From Nymphaea colorata (Eukaryota > Streptophyta > Magnoliopsida > Nymphaeales > Nymphaeaceae), in assembly GCF_008831285.2 (NCBI RefSeq), contig NC_045150.1:16553362-16617361 (forward strand): a DNA stretch of 64,000 bases. Reading direction: 5' to 3'. Below are positions 45,704-58,400 of this stretch, one piece after another (within the stretch, counting starts at the first letter, position 1; the number at the start of each line of letters is the position of its first letter). The position numbers and the translations under genes were made by a program. The notes under the pieces were generated by a model that had not been told where the DNA came from, ran no database searches, and worked only from the letters and a program-made list of their open reading frames with translations.

Positions 45704-46883
45704 ATAATATTGAATCAAAGAAATACAAAGGATGACGGCTCCAACACTGTAACACAAATTGGATTCGTGTAAATCAGTTGAAGCAGGGGCGGAGGTCGTA
45801 GCTCTGCCCCTGAGGAGAAACCTATTAAATTGGATTTGCTCCACCAAGGTTGTGAGAATTATAATGTAAATCATAATATAAATTGCATTGCAATTTAGTA
45901 TAGAAAGGTTGGCAGCATGTATTTTAAAGGTACTAAAATGAAAACCACAAGTCAAGTCTCAAGTTCTTGAGTTTCAGTTTTGTTCACCTCTTCTAAGCAT
46001 TGTCACAAATTTAGTTAATTGTTGGGTACAAAACAGTGACGTTGAAAAATCTCATGAATGTCTCTACATGTTTTTCAAATGTTAAAAAACTATAAATAAA
46101 ATGTGAGAATAAATATCTGGTGAGAAAAAATGTAACTAACGTGAGAAAAAATGCAAAAAAAAAAAAAAAAATAAGAATAATATTTTTTTAGAAAAGCGAT
46201 TTTTTTAGAAAAGCGTTTTTTTTTCTTTTTTTCGGCTGACTTATTTTAACATACTTTTTGTATTTTCTTAAAAAACATGTTTTTTGTGACCAAAATAATT
46301 TTTTCACCATTTATATAACCTAGTCACCAGAACCCTCATCATTTTGGTGTATATCTTATTTGTAGATTGTCTTGTCCAAGAAGCTAAATGTGTGGAACGC
46401 ATATAAGTGGCGACACAAACAGTACTCTAGAAAAAACCTTTCCTTTTATGTGTTCTTAATATTCATTATTTGATAGAACACACACCCACATTAATATTCT
46501 TGGTTTGGTATGAACTCTCAATCTTCAAAAACAAGTTCATTAAGTAGCTTGGTCTTTTAAGAGGTTTCTAAGTTGTAAGAAAAGTCTTCATTTGCTCCCA
46601 ACTCTAGATTCCTTTGGATAAGGACATTTCCCGTTGCCCTATAAAATTTGTTCTTGTTTGATTAAGTGTCAAACAATGTAACTTTTTTAATATCGTTAGC
46701 AACCAATCAAACACATTTCAGGAGAAGAGAGAAAAATTCGGCGTCGGCCTTCTATTAATAGAGACAGATGTCAAACACGCTTGCTTGAACGTGTGGGGAG
46801 CTGATCTCCAATTCTTGGGGTCTATATGTGACACAAGGTCAAGAAAAAGTTGATATAGCATCAAAATGACCTTTTTCTGTTTT
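45704..46883. other. Unassigned AT-rich DNA
   Basis: Homopolymer-rich with no recognised gene. TTTTTTTAGAAAAGCG is repeated at about 46183 and 46203. Confidence 0.35.
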
Positions 46884-47067
46884 AGGTATGAGCAAGAAAT
46901 TTTTAATGACGGGGTCGAATTAAAGTTTCTAAGTTTTGATTAGGCTCAAAATATCATTTTTCAAAATTTTATAAAACAAGTGAAATTTTCTATAATTTAC
47001 ATGTAATTTTGTTTAAAAAAAAGATTGAGTTGGGACCAAGGCCCTACTATAGCTAGGCCCCATCTGT
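46884..47067 (+). mobile_element. Decayed copy of the 194-bp hAT-like MITE
   Basis: Contains GAATTAAAGTTTCTAAG, ATATCATTTTTCAAAATTTT and TTTACATGTAATTTTG in family order. Ends are eroded. Confidence 0.65.
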
Positions 47068-47187
47068 AGCATTTGAATGCTTGGATGGTGAATAAGAGTT
47101 CCAGAAAATGCTATCCAGGAACAGTGAGTGTGGTGTTGGAGTTTCCTTAATCAATGACCACAAACCAAAAGTTTTGTGTTTGAAAGT

Positions 47188-47763
47188 AAGGGAAAATTAT
47201 CTTGAATTATATTTTCTATGTTTGAATCAAATGGAACAGTCCCACTTTTCGTGTCTTAACTACCAAACTTTGGATAATCATTATTTGAGTCCTACTTTTA
47301 ATCACATGTACTCTACGAACCGCCAGACGGTACAATCGTATAACTTGAGCTTATCAAGTGGCAAAGCCAAAATAATCCTTTTCTTTTTACAGAAATTAAG
47401 AGGGTTGTCATATTTCTACAAATTTGGACAATGATATAAATATTTTTTTGAAGAAAATAAATGGGTTTTCAAATTTCTCTGGCAGACTAAGGATAAAACT
47501 TCTTGAATTTTATTTTCTATGTTTGAATCAAACGGAATATTCCCATTTTTGTGTCTTAATTATCAATCTTCTGATAATCATTCTATGGGTGTCTTAATTT
47601 AATCACATATACTCTATGAATTGTTAGATGCTACATCGTATAAATTGATTCATGTGAAGTGGCAAAGCTAAAAACAATTGAGGAGAACTTTTCCTTTCTT
47701 TTTCTTTTTTTTTACAAACTTTCGGGAGGATGATATAAATATTTTGAAAGGTAATAAATGGGT
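47188..47763. repeat. Diverged ~300-bp direct duplication
   Basis: 47188-47467 and 47489-47763 share TTTTCTATGTTTGAATCAA, AATCACAT(G/A)TACTCTA, GTGGCAAAGC and ATGATATAAATATTTT in the same order, offset about 301 bp, with many differences. Confidence 0.85.
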
Positions 47764-48200
47764 GTTACACAAGATACTGTAGCACAAGCACAAAGAGGAA
47801 CTTGTGTAGTTATTGAACCAGTTTGTATTTTGATTTGTGTGTGATGACTGAAAAATATATTTTTGTATTTAATGATAAAAGAATATATTTTCAAATTTCC
47901 AAAAAATTATTTCTTAGTTGGATAAGAAGAAAACATATTTTCAGATTTACATAATCTTTTGATATAGCGAATAAATAATCAAGCATCTACCAAACCATGA
48001 CCAGCGATGCAATGAACATGAAGATCAACTACTAGTTATTCAATAATTATAATTTTAATATGATAACACATTTTGACTTGTGATACGGGTGTGTTTGTGT
48101 GTGTGTGTGATAAGAGCACAAAGCCAAGTGCATGTGTAGAGTATCCACTAAACTGAAAAAAAATTAAAATTTTGAATTTTTTTTGTTAAGCTACAATAGA
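47764..48200. other. Unassigned AT-rich DNA
   Basis: A short (GT)n tract near 48090; nothing else recognised. Confidence 0.35.
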
Positions 48201-48474
48201 TTTCCAGCCGGTCAAACTAGCCCTTAAGAAAGAGAAAACAAAACAGCTATGCACAGAAAGAGAAAATAAAATTTCCAGCCGGTCAAACAAGCCCTTAAGA
48301 AAGAGAAAACAAAACAGCTATGCGCAGAAAGAAAAAACAAAATTTCCAGCCGGTCAAACGAGCCCTTAAGAAAGAGAAAACAAAACAGCTATGCGCAGAA
48401 AGAAAAAACAAAATTTTCAGCTGGTCAAACGAGCCCTTAAGAAAGAAAAAACAAAACAGCTATGCACATAAGGA
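48201..48474. repeat. 71-bp minisatellite, four units
   Basis: Units start TTTCCAGCCGGTCAAAC at 48201, 48272, 48343 and 48414, exactly 71 bp apart. Each contains CTTAAGAAAGAGAAAACAAA and CAGCTATGC. The last is truncated. The lysine-rich frame from 48320 is a by-product. Confidence 0.97.
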
Positions 48475-48494
48475 CCACCTCCAAAGGGGGGCCT

Positions 48495-49605
48495 GGTGCT
48501 CAGAGAAAAAAATAATAATAGTGGATTTAGTGGGGTTAACATTAAGGCCTACACAAACCCAGAGCTTCCTGAACGTGAACGAGAGAGTTCCTTTCAAGTC
48601 GACTAAACAACAAAACATCATCCGGAAAGGCTAGAAGAGGAGCCCTACCCACTCACTCTAGGGATCCTACGGGAGCTTTTGGTCTATCTTTCCTCATACT
48701 TTTGCAGAAGAGCTCCATGACAAGGAAGAACCAGTATGGAGAGATGGGGTCACCTTGTCCCAGGCCTCTTTGCAAGTTAAAGTACTCTCCAGGGATCCCA
48801 TTTACCAAAACTGTTGCGAAGCCGAGGTCACCATCTTATCCACCCAGACTATTGAGAAGCCAAGAGACACCATGGCTCTTGGTAGAAAACCCGAATGAAC
48901 TTTGTCGTAAGCCTTAACGAGATCCAACTTCAAGCAACACGAAGGCGATCCTGGTCTATCAAGTGAATGAACAGTCTCAGTGTCGATACGACATTGCCAT
49001 AGAGACATCCGCTAGGAATAAACGCTCCTGCTTGATGCCCACTATTCGTTGAAGAATACTTTTCATCTGTGCAGCTACGGATTTAGAAATGAACTCGTAA
49101 AGACAGCTACAGAGAGAGCTATGAGGCGAAAATCTTGTACTGTCTGACCCCTGTCAACCTTAGGAATCAAAGCTATGAAAGATCTATTAACTTTCTTGAC
49201 CAGCTTACCTGAATGCATGAAACTTTGGATGATGGCCACCAAGTCTTGTCTCACCATGTTCCAATAATATTTGAAAAAGGATGAAGAGAAACCATCAGGG
49301 CTGCGAGCACAATCAGAATCAACAGAAAAGGCAGTTCCCTTTTCTTCCTTTATATGGTCACTGGGTTGAGTAACATTTGATTTTCTAAATCAGAAACCTT
49401 TGAGCCCTCCCAAATAATGGGAAGTTTTTCACTCGATCCCAAACTAACTCCAAGAAAATTCTTGAAATGCTGAAGGCAAATTTCTCGAATATGCTCTGGG
49501 TTCTCATAAAGAATGCCCTCGCTCTCAATTTTGTCAATGAAGTTTTTTGAGTCTGTCTTATCTTTCACCACTTTTTGAAAGAAAGCATTGAATCTTAAGT
49601 TGAAT
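48495..49605 (-). mobile_element. L1-type LINE reverse transcriptase relic
   Basis: The minus strand from 49605 reads FNAFFQKVVKDKTDS and ENPEHIREICLQHF, then about 49240-49150 IQSFMHSGKLVKKVNRSFIA with LIPK, about 48950 CCLKLDLVKAYDKV (the RT catalytic D region), about 48760 GDPISPYWFFLVMELF, near 48620 FPDDVLLFSRLE (a variant of FADD) and GLNVNPTKST at about 48530. Several frameshifts. Endonuclease and 3' domains are missing. The 71-bp minisatellite lies just past its 3' side. Confidence 0.9.
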
Positions 49606-51415
49606 CAAAAGATATTTGTAAAAGCGGATATATTAAAAGATACATCTCATTCGAGTTCGATCCGTTTACATTCATGATTATACAAATTAAATAATGTTAA
49701 TTAAGAAAACAAAAATGACTATTTTGGGGTGAAAAGTGTTTGATGATTGTGCGACGAGAAAAAAGTGGCCAATTTAAGAGTGCCGCTTTTTAAGTGTTTT
49801 AAAAATATACCAATGTTTTACTAATTTTTTTATTTTTTCATGTATTTTTCGAATAAATACTGAATTATTTATTTATTTATTATTATTATTGCTCACTCAT
49901 TGGAATGGATCAATCTTGGCTGAATCAGAAGCCTCACCAATTGGGCTTCTAATTTGATTTTCACAACATTTTATTAGTCCACATTTTACATCAAAAATTC
50001 TGGCTCCACGACTAAAATATTTTAATTTTCTAGTAGAAAAACCAGTACACAAAAAAAAAAAAAACAACAACAACAACAAATCTTACCATCAAGATCAAGG
50101 TGCCTTAAGAAGGCATTAAGTAATGAGAACGTTGTGTTCTTTCAGATACAGTTCAGTTTTTGGAACAATATATTTTTGAAATGAAGAACACAACAATATA
50201 TTTTAAATATTGCACTTACTAATAAAGCAACGGATGATAGAGCTACATAAGTAATGATGTGCCTTCCTTGGACTGACAATTGAGGATCATGAATGGATTG
50301 GGATGAGATCGAAGATCCGATGGAACCGCTTTGAATAAGTCAAATATGAAAAACGTAACATCAGAAATTAGATAAGATTGGATTTGAACAAAGGACATTC
50401 GTTGAATTCAGCAGACTCGGTTTTAAATATATATCTGTTCATTTAATAAGCGTTCATGATTTTTCTGTGTTTCGAAACCGCGTCTTTATTATATCAAAAT
50501 GGGGTTATTAAGAACTATAATTCAGGTCGGATTTGAGATGAATTGTAGATTTAAAAGTGGATTTTAAATCAAGACTCGGTTGCATTTTAAATTAGAAATT
50601 ATGACTGTTTGACATTTCTAAATCGTTCTCTCAGTCACGTCTTCTCAATCCCTAAGCAAGAGGAAGGAGGAAGGGTTGGGTTCTCGAAAGCCTGACCCAC
50701 CCAAGACACGGCGGCTACGTTACTTTGACGCGTAAAAGCTGTGGACAGACAGGCTCATGCCTTATGGTCACCCTGTTTTGCTGAATTCAACGGAACGAGA
50801 AAAAGAGATGTGCTTTTGAATTGAAACGGCAGCCAGAAGAGCATTTTGTACTTGGACCAACTTTTGACTTTTCACAAGGGATCCTCCGGGAACGATCTTT
50901 TTAACTTTTTTTTTTTGCGTCCATAAAATAATAACAGAAACATGTTTTATAAATGAGAATGTTAAAATATATGAAAAATATACATTTTAGTCTTATAAAG
51001 AAAGATAATTTCTTTAAGAAAAAAAGGAGTTTCACATGTCACGTGTTTTAAGTCGACTTATCCACAATTACATATTCCACATATTTATCTCCCCAACTTT
51101 GTTTTTCTTATAAAATTTCGTTGTGAAAAAATTGATTAAAACATGTGAATGATGAGAAACTCGTTATTCCACGGCATTTTTTTTTTATTGAGGGACATAA
51201 TTTTGTTTGTTGAGGGACATAATTTTTTGTTATTTTGTTTAAGGGTATTTTCGTCCTTACAAAAGAAAAAGACTACTTCTCTTTCACTCTTTTAATTTAG
51301 ACGTTATACTGTTTTAGTTGGTTTGGACGTTATAGATTTCTCTTTCTCTGCTTTTCTTCTTTATAAGGAAAGGACATTTTTGTCTTTTACCCTCAATCAA
51401 TATGTGTTTCCCCGC
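49606..51415. other. Unassigned AT-rich DNA
   Basis: Includes CAACAACAACAA at about 50064 and GAGGGACATAATTTTGTT repeated at about 51191 and 51210. No gene recognised. Confidence 0.35.
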
Positions 51416-51460
51416 GAATGGAATGGAATGGAATGGAATGGAATGGAATGGAATGGAATG
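51416..51460. repeat. (GAATG)9 microsatellite
   Basis: Nine perfect GAATG units. Confidence 0.98.
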
Positions 51461-52090
51461 TTTTACTCTCTTTCTTCTTTAAAGCTGCAGGCTTCACCTA
51501 TTCTGATTCCCTTCCCATTTCACATTCCCATTACTTTGCTCAATGTTTTTCACAAATACTATTATTGCTTAATACTATTTAAGATATATATATCTATATA
51601 TATAGAATCGCATATATATTTATTATAATTTATTGTATTTATAAAATAAATTATATTAAAAACTATTTTTAATTTTTATCGAACCTGGCCGACCCATGCC
51701 CAGCCCTAATATATTAAAGACAACCTGCATGATGGGGCTTGAATGATTTCAAGCATAAGAAAAAAAAATCCAACCTTTTGTTTAAGGTGAATTTTGAGAA
51801 GTTTGACATGCATCAGTCATTTCAAGCATGAGTACGAGGCTTGCTCTCTAGAGATCTTCTCTGATAATGAGAACATAGTATTCTTGCAACACATATTTTT
51901 AGAATATATATTCTAATAACATCATGTTTTTATTGAAAAACAAAATATGGTGTAATTATATACTATTTGACTGTTGGATATAGAAACAACATGTATACTC
52001 ATTTAATTGTTTCTTGAAATAATAACGCAAACATGTGCACCAATAGCAGAATGTTCTTATATATCAAACACCCTCTGGTAGAAGGCAGGC
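51461..52090. other. Unassigned AT-rich DNA
   Basis: TATATA stretches near 51580-51605; no gene or element recognised. Confidence 0.35.
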
Positions 52091-52400
52091 AGAGCTGCAC
52101 ACCAGCTGAGATGAGGTTGCTTGAACTCGGTTGGGATTAAAACCCATTGAGTTCTGGTGGATCTTGCCTTAGCCCAGCTCGAGCTCAGCTTGAGTTCTTA
52201 AGCCAAGCTTGAACTCAGCTGAATTTGGTGGATATCCGTCAAAGGGAGAGGGCACCAACACACCAAGACCAACTTTCAGAAACTCGACTCGTGCTCGAGC
52301 CCACCTACAAGGTGCTCCAGCTTGACTAGTGTATTATACTGAGTTTGGGCAAGTTGAGCCGGAATCGAACTCAAGCAACTTGACTCTTCATGCACTCATC
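52091..52400. mobile_element. Old hAT-like relic of the GAGCTCGA family
   Basis: CAGAGCTGCACACCAGCTGAG-like left end (compare TAGGGCTGCACACGAG), then CAGCTCGAGCTCAGC, AACTCGACTCGTGCTCGAG and GAACTCAAGCAACTTGACTC words. The right terminus and TSD are not recognisable. Confidence 0.6.
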
Positions 52401-53055
52401 TTAGAAGGTGCACAAGGCCGTTTTGCCAAAGCTGGTTATATACACACACCCTCGTTATGTGCACAGGATGGGCTCTAATGCCCGACGCCAATATTGGCGA
52501 GCTGGAAAAGGTCAAGGGATAGATTCAGAGTAGACAATCCCCTCTAAAGGGTAATATCATAATTATTCTGTCCTAATATTTTGAACTTGCAGAATCATTT
52601 ACAAGAAGTGAAGAATTACTTTAGCCTTTGGAAAGAAGAAAGAAGATGATGACAAATAACTCATTGAATTCATGATAGAGCTATTTTAGGTGAGCCAAAA
52701 GCTTATGATCCACTTCCCGGAAAGAACTTGAAGATCCTTCGTTCCCGGCCTGTCTATGGATAAGTTCTTCAACTTAGGTATCACATTCTACTACTCAACA
52801 CGCAGAATCATAAATGAAAATTGAATTATAATGGAGCTATTAAATGCGAGTTCAGCAAACAAAACCAACTGTCAAAGCCAAAGTGTTGGACCCATTAGAA
52901 ACATGTAGTTTACATGTAAAAGACTAAGGCTGCATGTTATGCACCGGACAAAGTCTTTCTACATCTTTCTCTTGTGTCTCAGTCTTGAGAGACTGAGACC
53001 AAGAAGTATCTCAATTTCTCTTTAGTCCGGCACCTGGCAGACTTTCCATCTACCC
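52401..53055. other. Unassigned DNA
   Basis: No gene or repeat recognised. Confidence 0.35.
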
Positions 53056-53249
53056 CAGGGGTGGAGTTAGAAATTTTTTATAAGAGGAGCCGAATTAAAG
53101 TTACTAAATTTCGACAAGGACCGAAATGTTATTTTTCAAAACTTTTATATAGGACAAGTAAAATTTTCTAAAATTTACATGTAATTTTTTTTTCAAAAAA
53201 ATTTGAGGTGAGGGCAGGGCCCATGCGAGCCCCCCTGGCTCCACCCCTG
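53056..53249 (+). mobile_element. 194-bp hAT-like MITE with 8-bp TSD
   Basis: Left CAGGGGTGGAGTTAG, right CTGGCTCCACCCCTG. CATCTACC lies at 53047-53054 and 53250-53257; one extra C separates the left copy from the element. CAGGG ends and 8-bp duplication are hAT traits. Confidence 0.85.
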
Positions 53250-53257
53250 CATCTACC

Positions 53258-55334
53258 ATTTAGCAGCAGCATCTTTGCTTTCAGACTGAAGGTGCTATTT
53301 TTTTTTCTTTCTCTCTCTCTCTCTATTTCTTTAGTGTGGCATCGACCCTGGCCTCACCCATCTATTAGGAAGCCGGTGGCAGGGTTTGAACCTAGCTAGG
53401 CCAAATGGAGCCTACTATACAAAAAATCACACAGACACTCATATAAGTAGCACATATATGTGTGTTATATATATACATACACACATATGTGCTAGTTATG
53501 TTAGTCGTAAAAAAAACAAGAAATTTAAGCACGCACTTCATATTTTTCAATAGATATAGTTTGCATATGTTAATGGATACGAGGGTTTTTCAAGAAAAAT
53601 TGCAGGAATGTAAAACATTATAAAAATCAAAAGGAAGGTCGTTTGTTTTTGCCCTGTTATCCAAATACAAATCCTGAAGCATGGGTGTGAATCCATCTAA
53701 CATGTGAACCCGATTAATATCTAGATCCATAAGTCAACATAGGTCCAAATAAATATATATGCTGGGATATTCTTCTTCTGTTATAATTAATGAACTTAAG
53801 GGCAACGATAAGCTTCAAGCGAAATGTCCAAGAAAAGAAGTCCCAAACAAGACGTTGCAGTGGGGTTCATATTAATGAGGGAATAAGTTTCATTCTTGCC
53901 TCAGTCACACAACTGTTTTAAATGCATGGAATTTTGCTTCCGCAAATAAACCAGCTGCCTTTGAGACCCAACTTTCCCAGACTTTCTTGGAAAAGCTTCA
54001 CTTTGAGAGAAGCACTTTCCGTTGTCATGGATCGCTTTCTCACATGTTTTCCCATATAATTTTCTCATATGCTTTTCCTTGTTTCGGTTGTTGGATTAGT
54101 CAAACGTCCCTGGGTCGAACCCGGCGGGCGCCGACCTCGAACCTCCTGACTTCAGGTTCCCTTTTATCTCTCTTTCTCTCTCTACCTCTTTCTCATTAAT
54201 TTTATTTCTAAAAACAAATTTTCTTATATATACGCAAATTTACGGGTTCGGACGTGGGTTGAATATTTACTTGTTCATGTAAAACATTTGATAATAAAAT
54301 ACTTTATATTTTTTTTTGTGGTTAAACCATGGTTAGGATTTTAACCATGCTTTGGAAGAGAAGGCGTGTGTGTGCGTGTGCGACAGGGGGAGCGAAGGTG
54401 GGGTTGGAGAGACGGTTTGACTGTGCCTCTCTCTCTTCTCTCTGTGGCGTGGCCGTGGTTATTTGGTGGGTGGACTTTCAGATGTGCTTCTGCCCGCCGG
54501 CCACACCCTCTCTCTCTCTCTCAATTGACTTCCTACTTCCTTCGTTCTTTTAGGGTGCTGTTGGTTTTTCCTTGTTCTTTGGCTCGTGTGATCTATCTGA
54601 AGAAAATAAAAAACTTGGTGGCCGCAGTTCTACCATTTCTCTTATTCAGGGTTGGTAGCTCTGTTCTTGATATCTGGTTGATGGGCATCTGTTTTTGGCT
54701 TTGATCGTGACTCTCCGTGAGATATTTTGAGTTTCTCGGAAGCTTTTGATTTCGTTTGGTGCTCTTGGTGTTGGAGGAGATAGAATTTCTAATGCTCGTC
54801 TCTTGATGATGAAGTTGGTTTCAGTCCCGTCTTGTTGAAAAACCAGGTTTTTCATATGGTTTTTGGTTTCTATGGTCTTACTGGTTATCTTTTCTTTGCT
54901 TTGGATTTCCTGAGAGTCGATTCCGCGGGTTTCTTCCGTCTGTTCAATCGGTTTCTTGTTCTAACTTGGTAAAAAGCGGGTGTTCCTTAATTTGCCTCTG
55001 CAAGACAACCTTGTTTGGAAAATCAGCCTTGTTTTTTTCTTTCGTTCTTGTTCTGCAGGACCGATACTGTTGGTCTGTCTTCTGGAGTTCTGAGTGATGG
55101 TTGCTGGCTCAAGCCACCGTTTCTACTTCTGCTGTTGGTGAATCGGATGCGTGGAGTTTACTTGTGTTTATCGTTCGGATGTTAAGTTTCTTGTAAAGAA
55201 TTTAGTAATCCATATGAGCAGTTCAAGAATAAGTTCTTCGATATCAGTTTGTTGAAGTGGCTTTCTCTTTATTAGTTTCCTGATTGGTTAGTCTCGTCGT
55301 ATTCATCAAGCTCTTGTGCAATAATAAATTTCAG
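53258..55334 (+). other. Intergenic DNA grading into promoter, 5' UTR and UTR intron of the PSI-family gene
   Basis: 53258-54300 is AT-rich without genes (a TATATATACATACACACATA tract at 53466). From about 54360 GC content rises, with CT-rich tracts (54430, 54510), and the sequence looks like a transcribed leader followed by a long UTR intron that ends at the acceptor AAATTTCAG (55326-55334). The transcription start and first donor cannot be fixed. Confidence 0.45.
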
Positions 55335-55370
55335 GGGTGGATAAAATTGTCAACCCCCAACAGCCTTCCT

Positions 55371-55424
55371 ATGAAATTTGGTGCTTGCGATTTGGCTTGC
55401 ACAAGATACACAATAAATTCTTGA
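55371..55424 (+). promoter_or_regulatory. Upstream ORF (17 codons) in the PSI-family 5' UTR
   Basis: ATG at 55371, TGA at 55422-55424, encoding MKFGACDLACTRYTINS. It lies in the last 5' UTR exon (55335-55481), 57 bp before the main ATG, and could dampen translation. Confidence 0.5.
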
Positions 55425-55481
55425 AGGATTGTGGTGCTTCTCAAAGTTTGCGTAATTGTGATCAGTTGATTTGGAGGAAAA

Positions 55482-58400
55482 ATGGGAGGAATTTGTTCAA
55501 GGAGGTCCGCTGTAAATAGTACTTTTGAGCCGACCTTCCCACGTTCCAATGGCCAGGTTCTATTGAATGATCCTGATGGTATTCCTTTTCATGCTGGTTC
55601 GAAGACACAGAACAATGCAGCCTCACCCTTCATGGGGGACAAAAACCAGTTGCGTGATCCCTTTGCCTTCTCTGATATGCCTGACTATGTCAATAATCAG
55701 TTTGATGAACAGTCAAAGGAACCACAGTTGAACAGGTCACAGTCTCAGAAGTCCAAAACGTCGAGATCAGTGGCAGCAGCGAAAATAGGTGCAACAAAGG
55801 TACTTTTGCTTCTTGGTACTTTCTTTTCTCTCCCCATTTCATTAACCTTGTTAGCAAAGCTTAGCATTCGGAATTTTCGTTTTATCACTTCTTTCTGCAA
55901 CCAGAATAAGGATTATGAGATGCCTGTTATTTGCACTTATCGACCTACTAACAATTCCTATTACATGTGCAACACTAGGGTACTGGGTTGATTATAATTC
56001 ATGCGAGCGTTCTTCCTATATTCTTAACTTACTTTATGAGAACTGGAAACACGGAACCAAATTGAATAAAAGATCCAATTCTTATTCAAGGCTGTTACTA
56101 ACTCGTTGTCTGTATTGCTGTCTGTCTTTATCCTCTAAAACAAAGTGATTTCTAGGCGAGGATCCCTATGAGCTGTTTGCTAGTCAAATGACATCTTTTA
56201 AGCCTCTCCCTTGAGTGTTGGAACGAGAACATTGCTGTCAATAAGACACATTATCATAGATAGAGTCTCATAACACACACAAACCCACATCCACAGACTT
56301 AAGTGTGAAAAATGTGGATATGTGGTATGAAAAAATTCAAAGTAACATTGATTCTTTGACTATATCAGGCAAAAGAATAATTTACTATGAACACAAGGGA
56401 AAACCTATTTTAGTATTTCCTTTTATTTTAAGAGCCACTTTATCTTTCAAAAACTATTCATACTGCATTTTGAATTTTATCTACAAGTTTTCTTGGGTAA
56501 AATTTGTTATTTACTATGTTGAAAGAAGTTCACTTCAGCTGCAATGTTATTAGTTTCATGATTAATATACTGTAAAATACAAAGTTTATATATTCTGTTT
56601 AGCAAGTGTTTTATACCATAGCTTCTTTTTGGTTTTCTGTATCAACAAGGGGAACCACTGCTTCAAGTTGTGGGACCTGGAAGATATTTTCACCTGTCAC
56701 ACGGCTCTCTTGGCCCACTACTGGCTAAAACATTTCAGCACACCCCTTGCCTGCAAGGGCGCCTACTGTTTTGCCCTTAAGGCAGAGGCCGCACACCTTG
56801 GGTACTGAACTCTTGATGTCCTTCAACTTGAACCCCTAAAACCATCTGCTATCCCGCTTAGTCAGCTGCCTGAAGTCCTTGTGGACTGCATAATTTCTTA
56901 CTGGAGTACTAAGTTTTCCGAATGGTCAAATTGGCATTCTTTTAGGACTACTCACAAATTTCACATTTTGTTTTTCAGTCCTTCCTTCTATAAGAATTGA
57001 CAGCATGAGCTTATTCTTGTGCAATAAAATTCTAAATTCATAAAATGGTGTTATTGTAGTATGTTGTTGATTACAAACACAAATGTGTCAATGTTTTTTT
57101 AATACATTAGTCTGACACAGGTATCAGAAGTTAGCTCTCTTCTGGGAAGAGCAGGTACAGTTGGGCTTGGCAAAGCCGTGGAAGTTTTGGATACACTTGG
57201 AAGTAGCATGACTAATTTGAACATGAACAGTGGCTTTTCATCTGGGGCCACATCAAAAGGAAATAAAATAGCTATTTTGTCATTTGAAGTTGCCAACACA
57301 ATAGTAAGAGGTGCAAACCTTATGCAATCCCTTTCAAAAGAGAATATAAAATACCTAAAGGAAGTAGTTTTGCGTTCCGAAGGTGTCAAGCGTCTGGTCT
57401 CTTCAGACATGGATGAACTACTAAGAATTGCCGCCGCTGACAAAAGGTATCACGGACATGAGATACAGTTTACATTTATCTACCTTGAATTTGATCTATA
57501 TTGGATGGTAGAATTAGCAATCAATCTTTTTTGCCTCTTGTCAAGGCCTATTATCTTCTTTTGAATTTGTATTACAGAGAAGAGTTGAGTATCTTTGCTG
57601 GAGAAATAGTGCGTTTTGGAAATCGCTGTAAAGACCCTCAATGGCATAACTTGGACCGCTATTTTGAGAAGTAATTCAGATACATATCCATTGTGTTAAC
57701 AAATTTAAATCTCTTTGTTCGAACGTTGCAAAATGTAATTTTTTTACTGATCATTTATGCGTTTATTTTATTATACCAGACTTGGTTCTGAAGTTACACC
57801 TCAAAAACAATTGAAAGAAGAGGCAGAAACTATTATGCAGCAACTACTGACAATGGTCCAGTATACAGCTGTGAGTATGCTATGAATCCTTTAACTGCAA
57901 AAGTAATTGTTAGAACTGAACTTTATTAGGCATCAGAGCAGGGTATGCTACTAGGTCATCCTTAGGGATGATTGGGTCATCAGTATAATTTGGCCCAAAC
58001 TTGTCCTTTAGGGGGCATGTCGCTTGCCTGAGCTTAATGGCCATTGCCTTTTCGTTGTTTGCATGAGGTAGCGGATGAAACACATTTTTCTCACTTTTTT
58101 TTTTTGAAAGAGCGACTATGGACGTGGCGAAAAAGAGCATCATTATGAAAAGGCCTGACACGTATCTTGTCGTCTGGCTGCTTACTCTTTTTGTTTGTGA
58201 TCGAGATGGCGAGAACAGCAAGTCTCATTTTTCAAAAGAGCAAATATGGACGTGATAAGGAAAATAGGATTAAAACTAAGAACAAGTAAATTTATTTGTC
58301 AGGGTATGATCGCTCACCTTCGTTTTGGAAATATATATTAGCTCAGGAGAAACCAGAAATACGTCAATGTAAAAAACACCTCAATGTAAAGCTGAAGATG

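Noticed and set aside
48201-48474. Regular repeats resembling a CRISPR array
   Set aside because: Units are contiguous 71-bp copies with no unique spacers, and this is a plant nuclear region.
51416-51460. (GAATG)n as a centromeric satellite
   Set aside because: Only nine units and no surrounding satellite; an ordinary microsatellite is enough.
53390-54140. GGGTTTGAACC (53388) and GGGTCGAACCC (54113) as tRNA T-arms or SINE B boxes
   Set aside because: No A box at the right distance and no cloverleaf could be folded by eye.
55337-55519. 60-residue frame overlapping the PSI-family start
   Set aside because: It begins with GTG at the exon edge and has no ATG; the ATG uORF at 55371 is in another frame.
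57910-58221. 103-residue minus-strand frame in intron 4
   Set aside because: No recognised domain; it lies in repeat-like intron DNA near the copia fragment.
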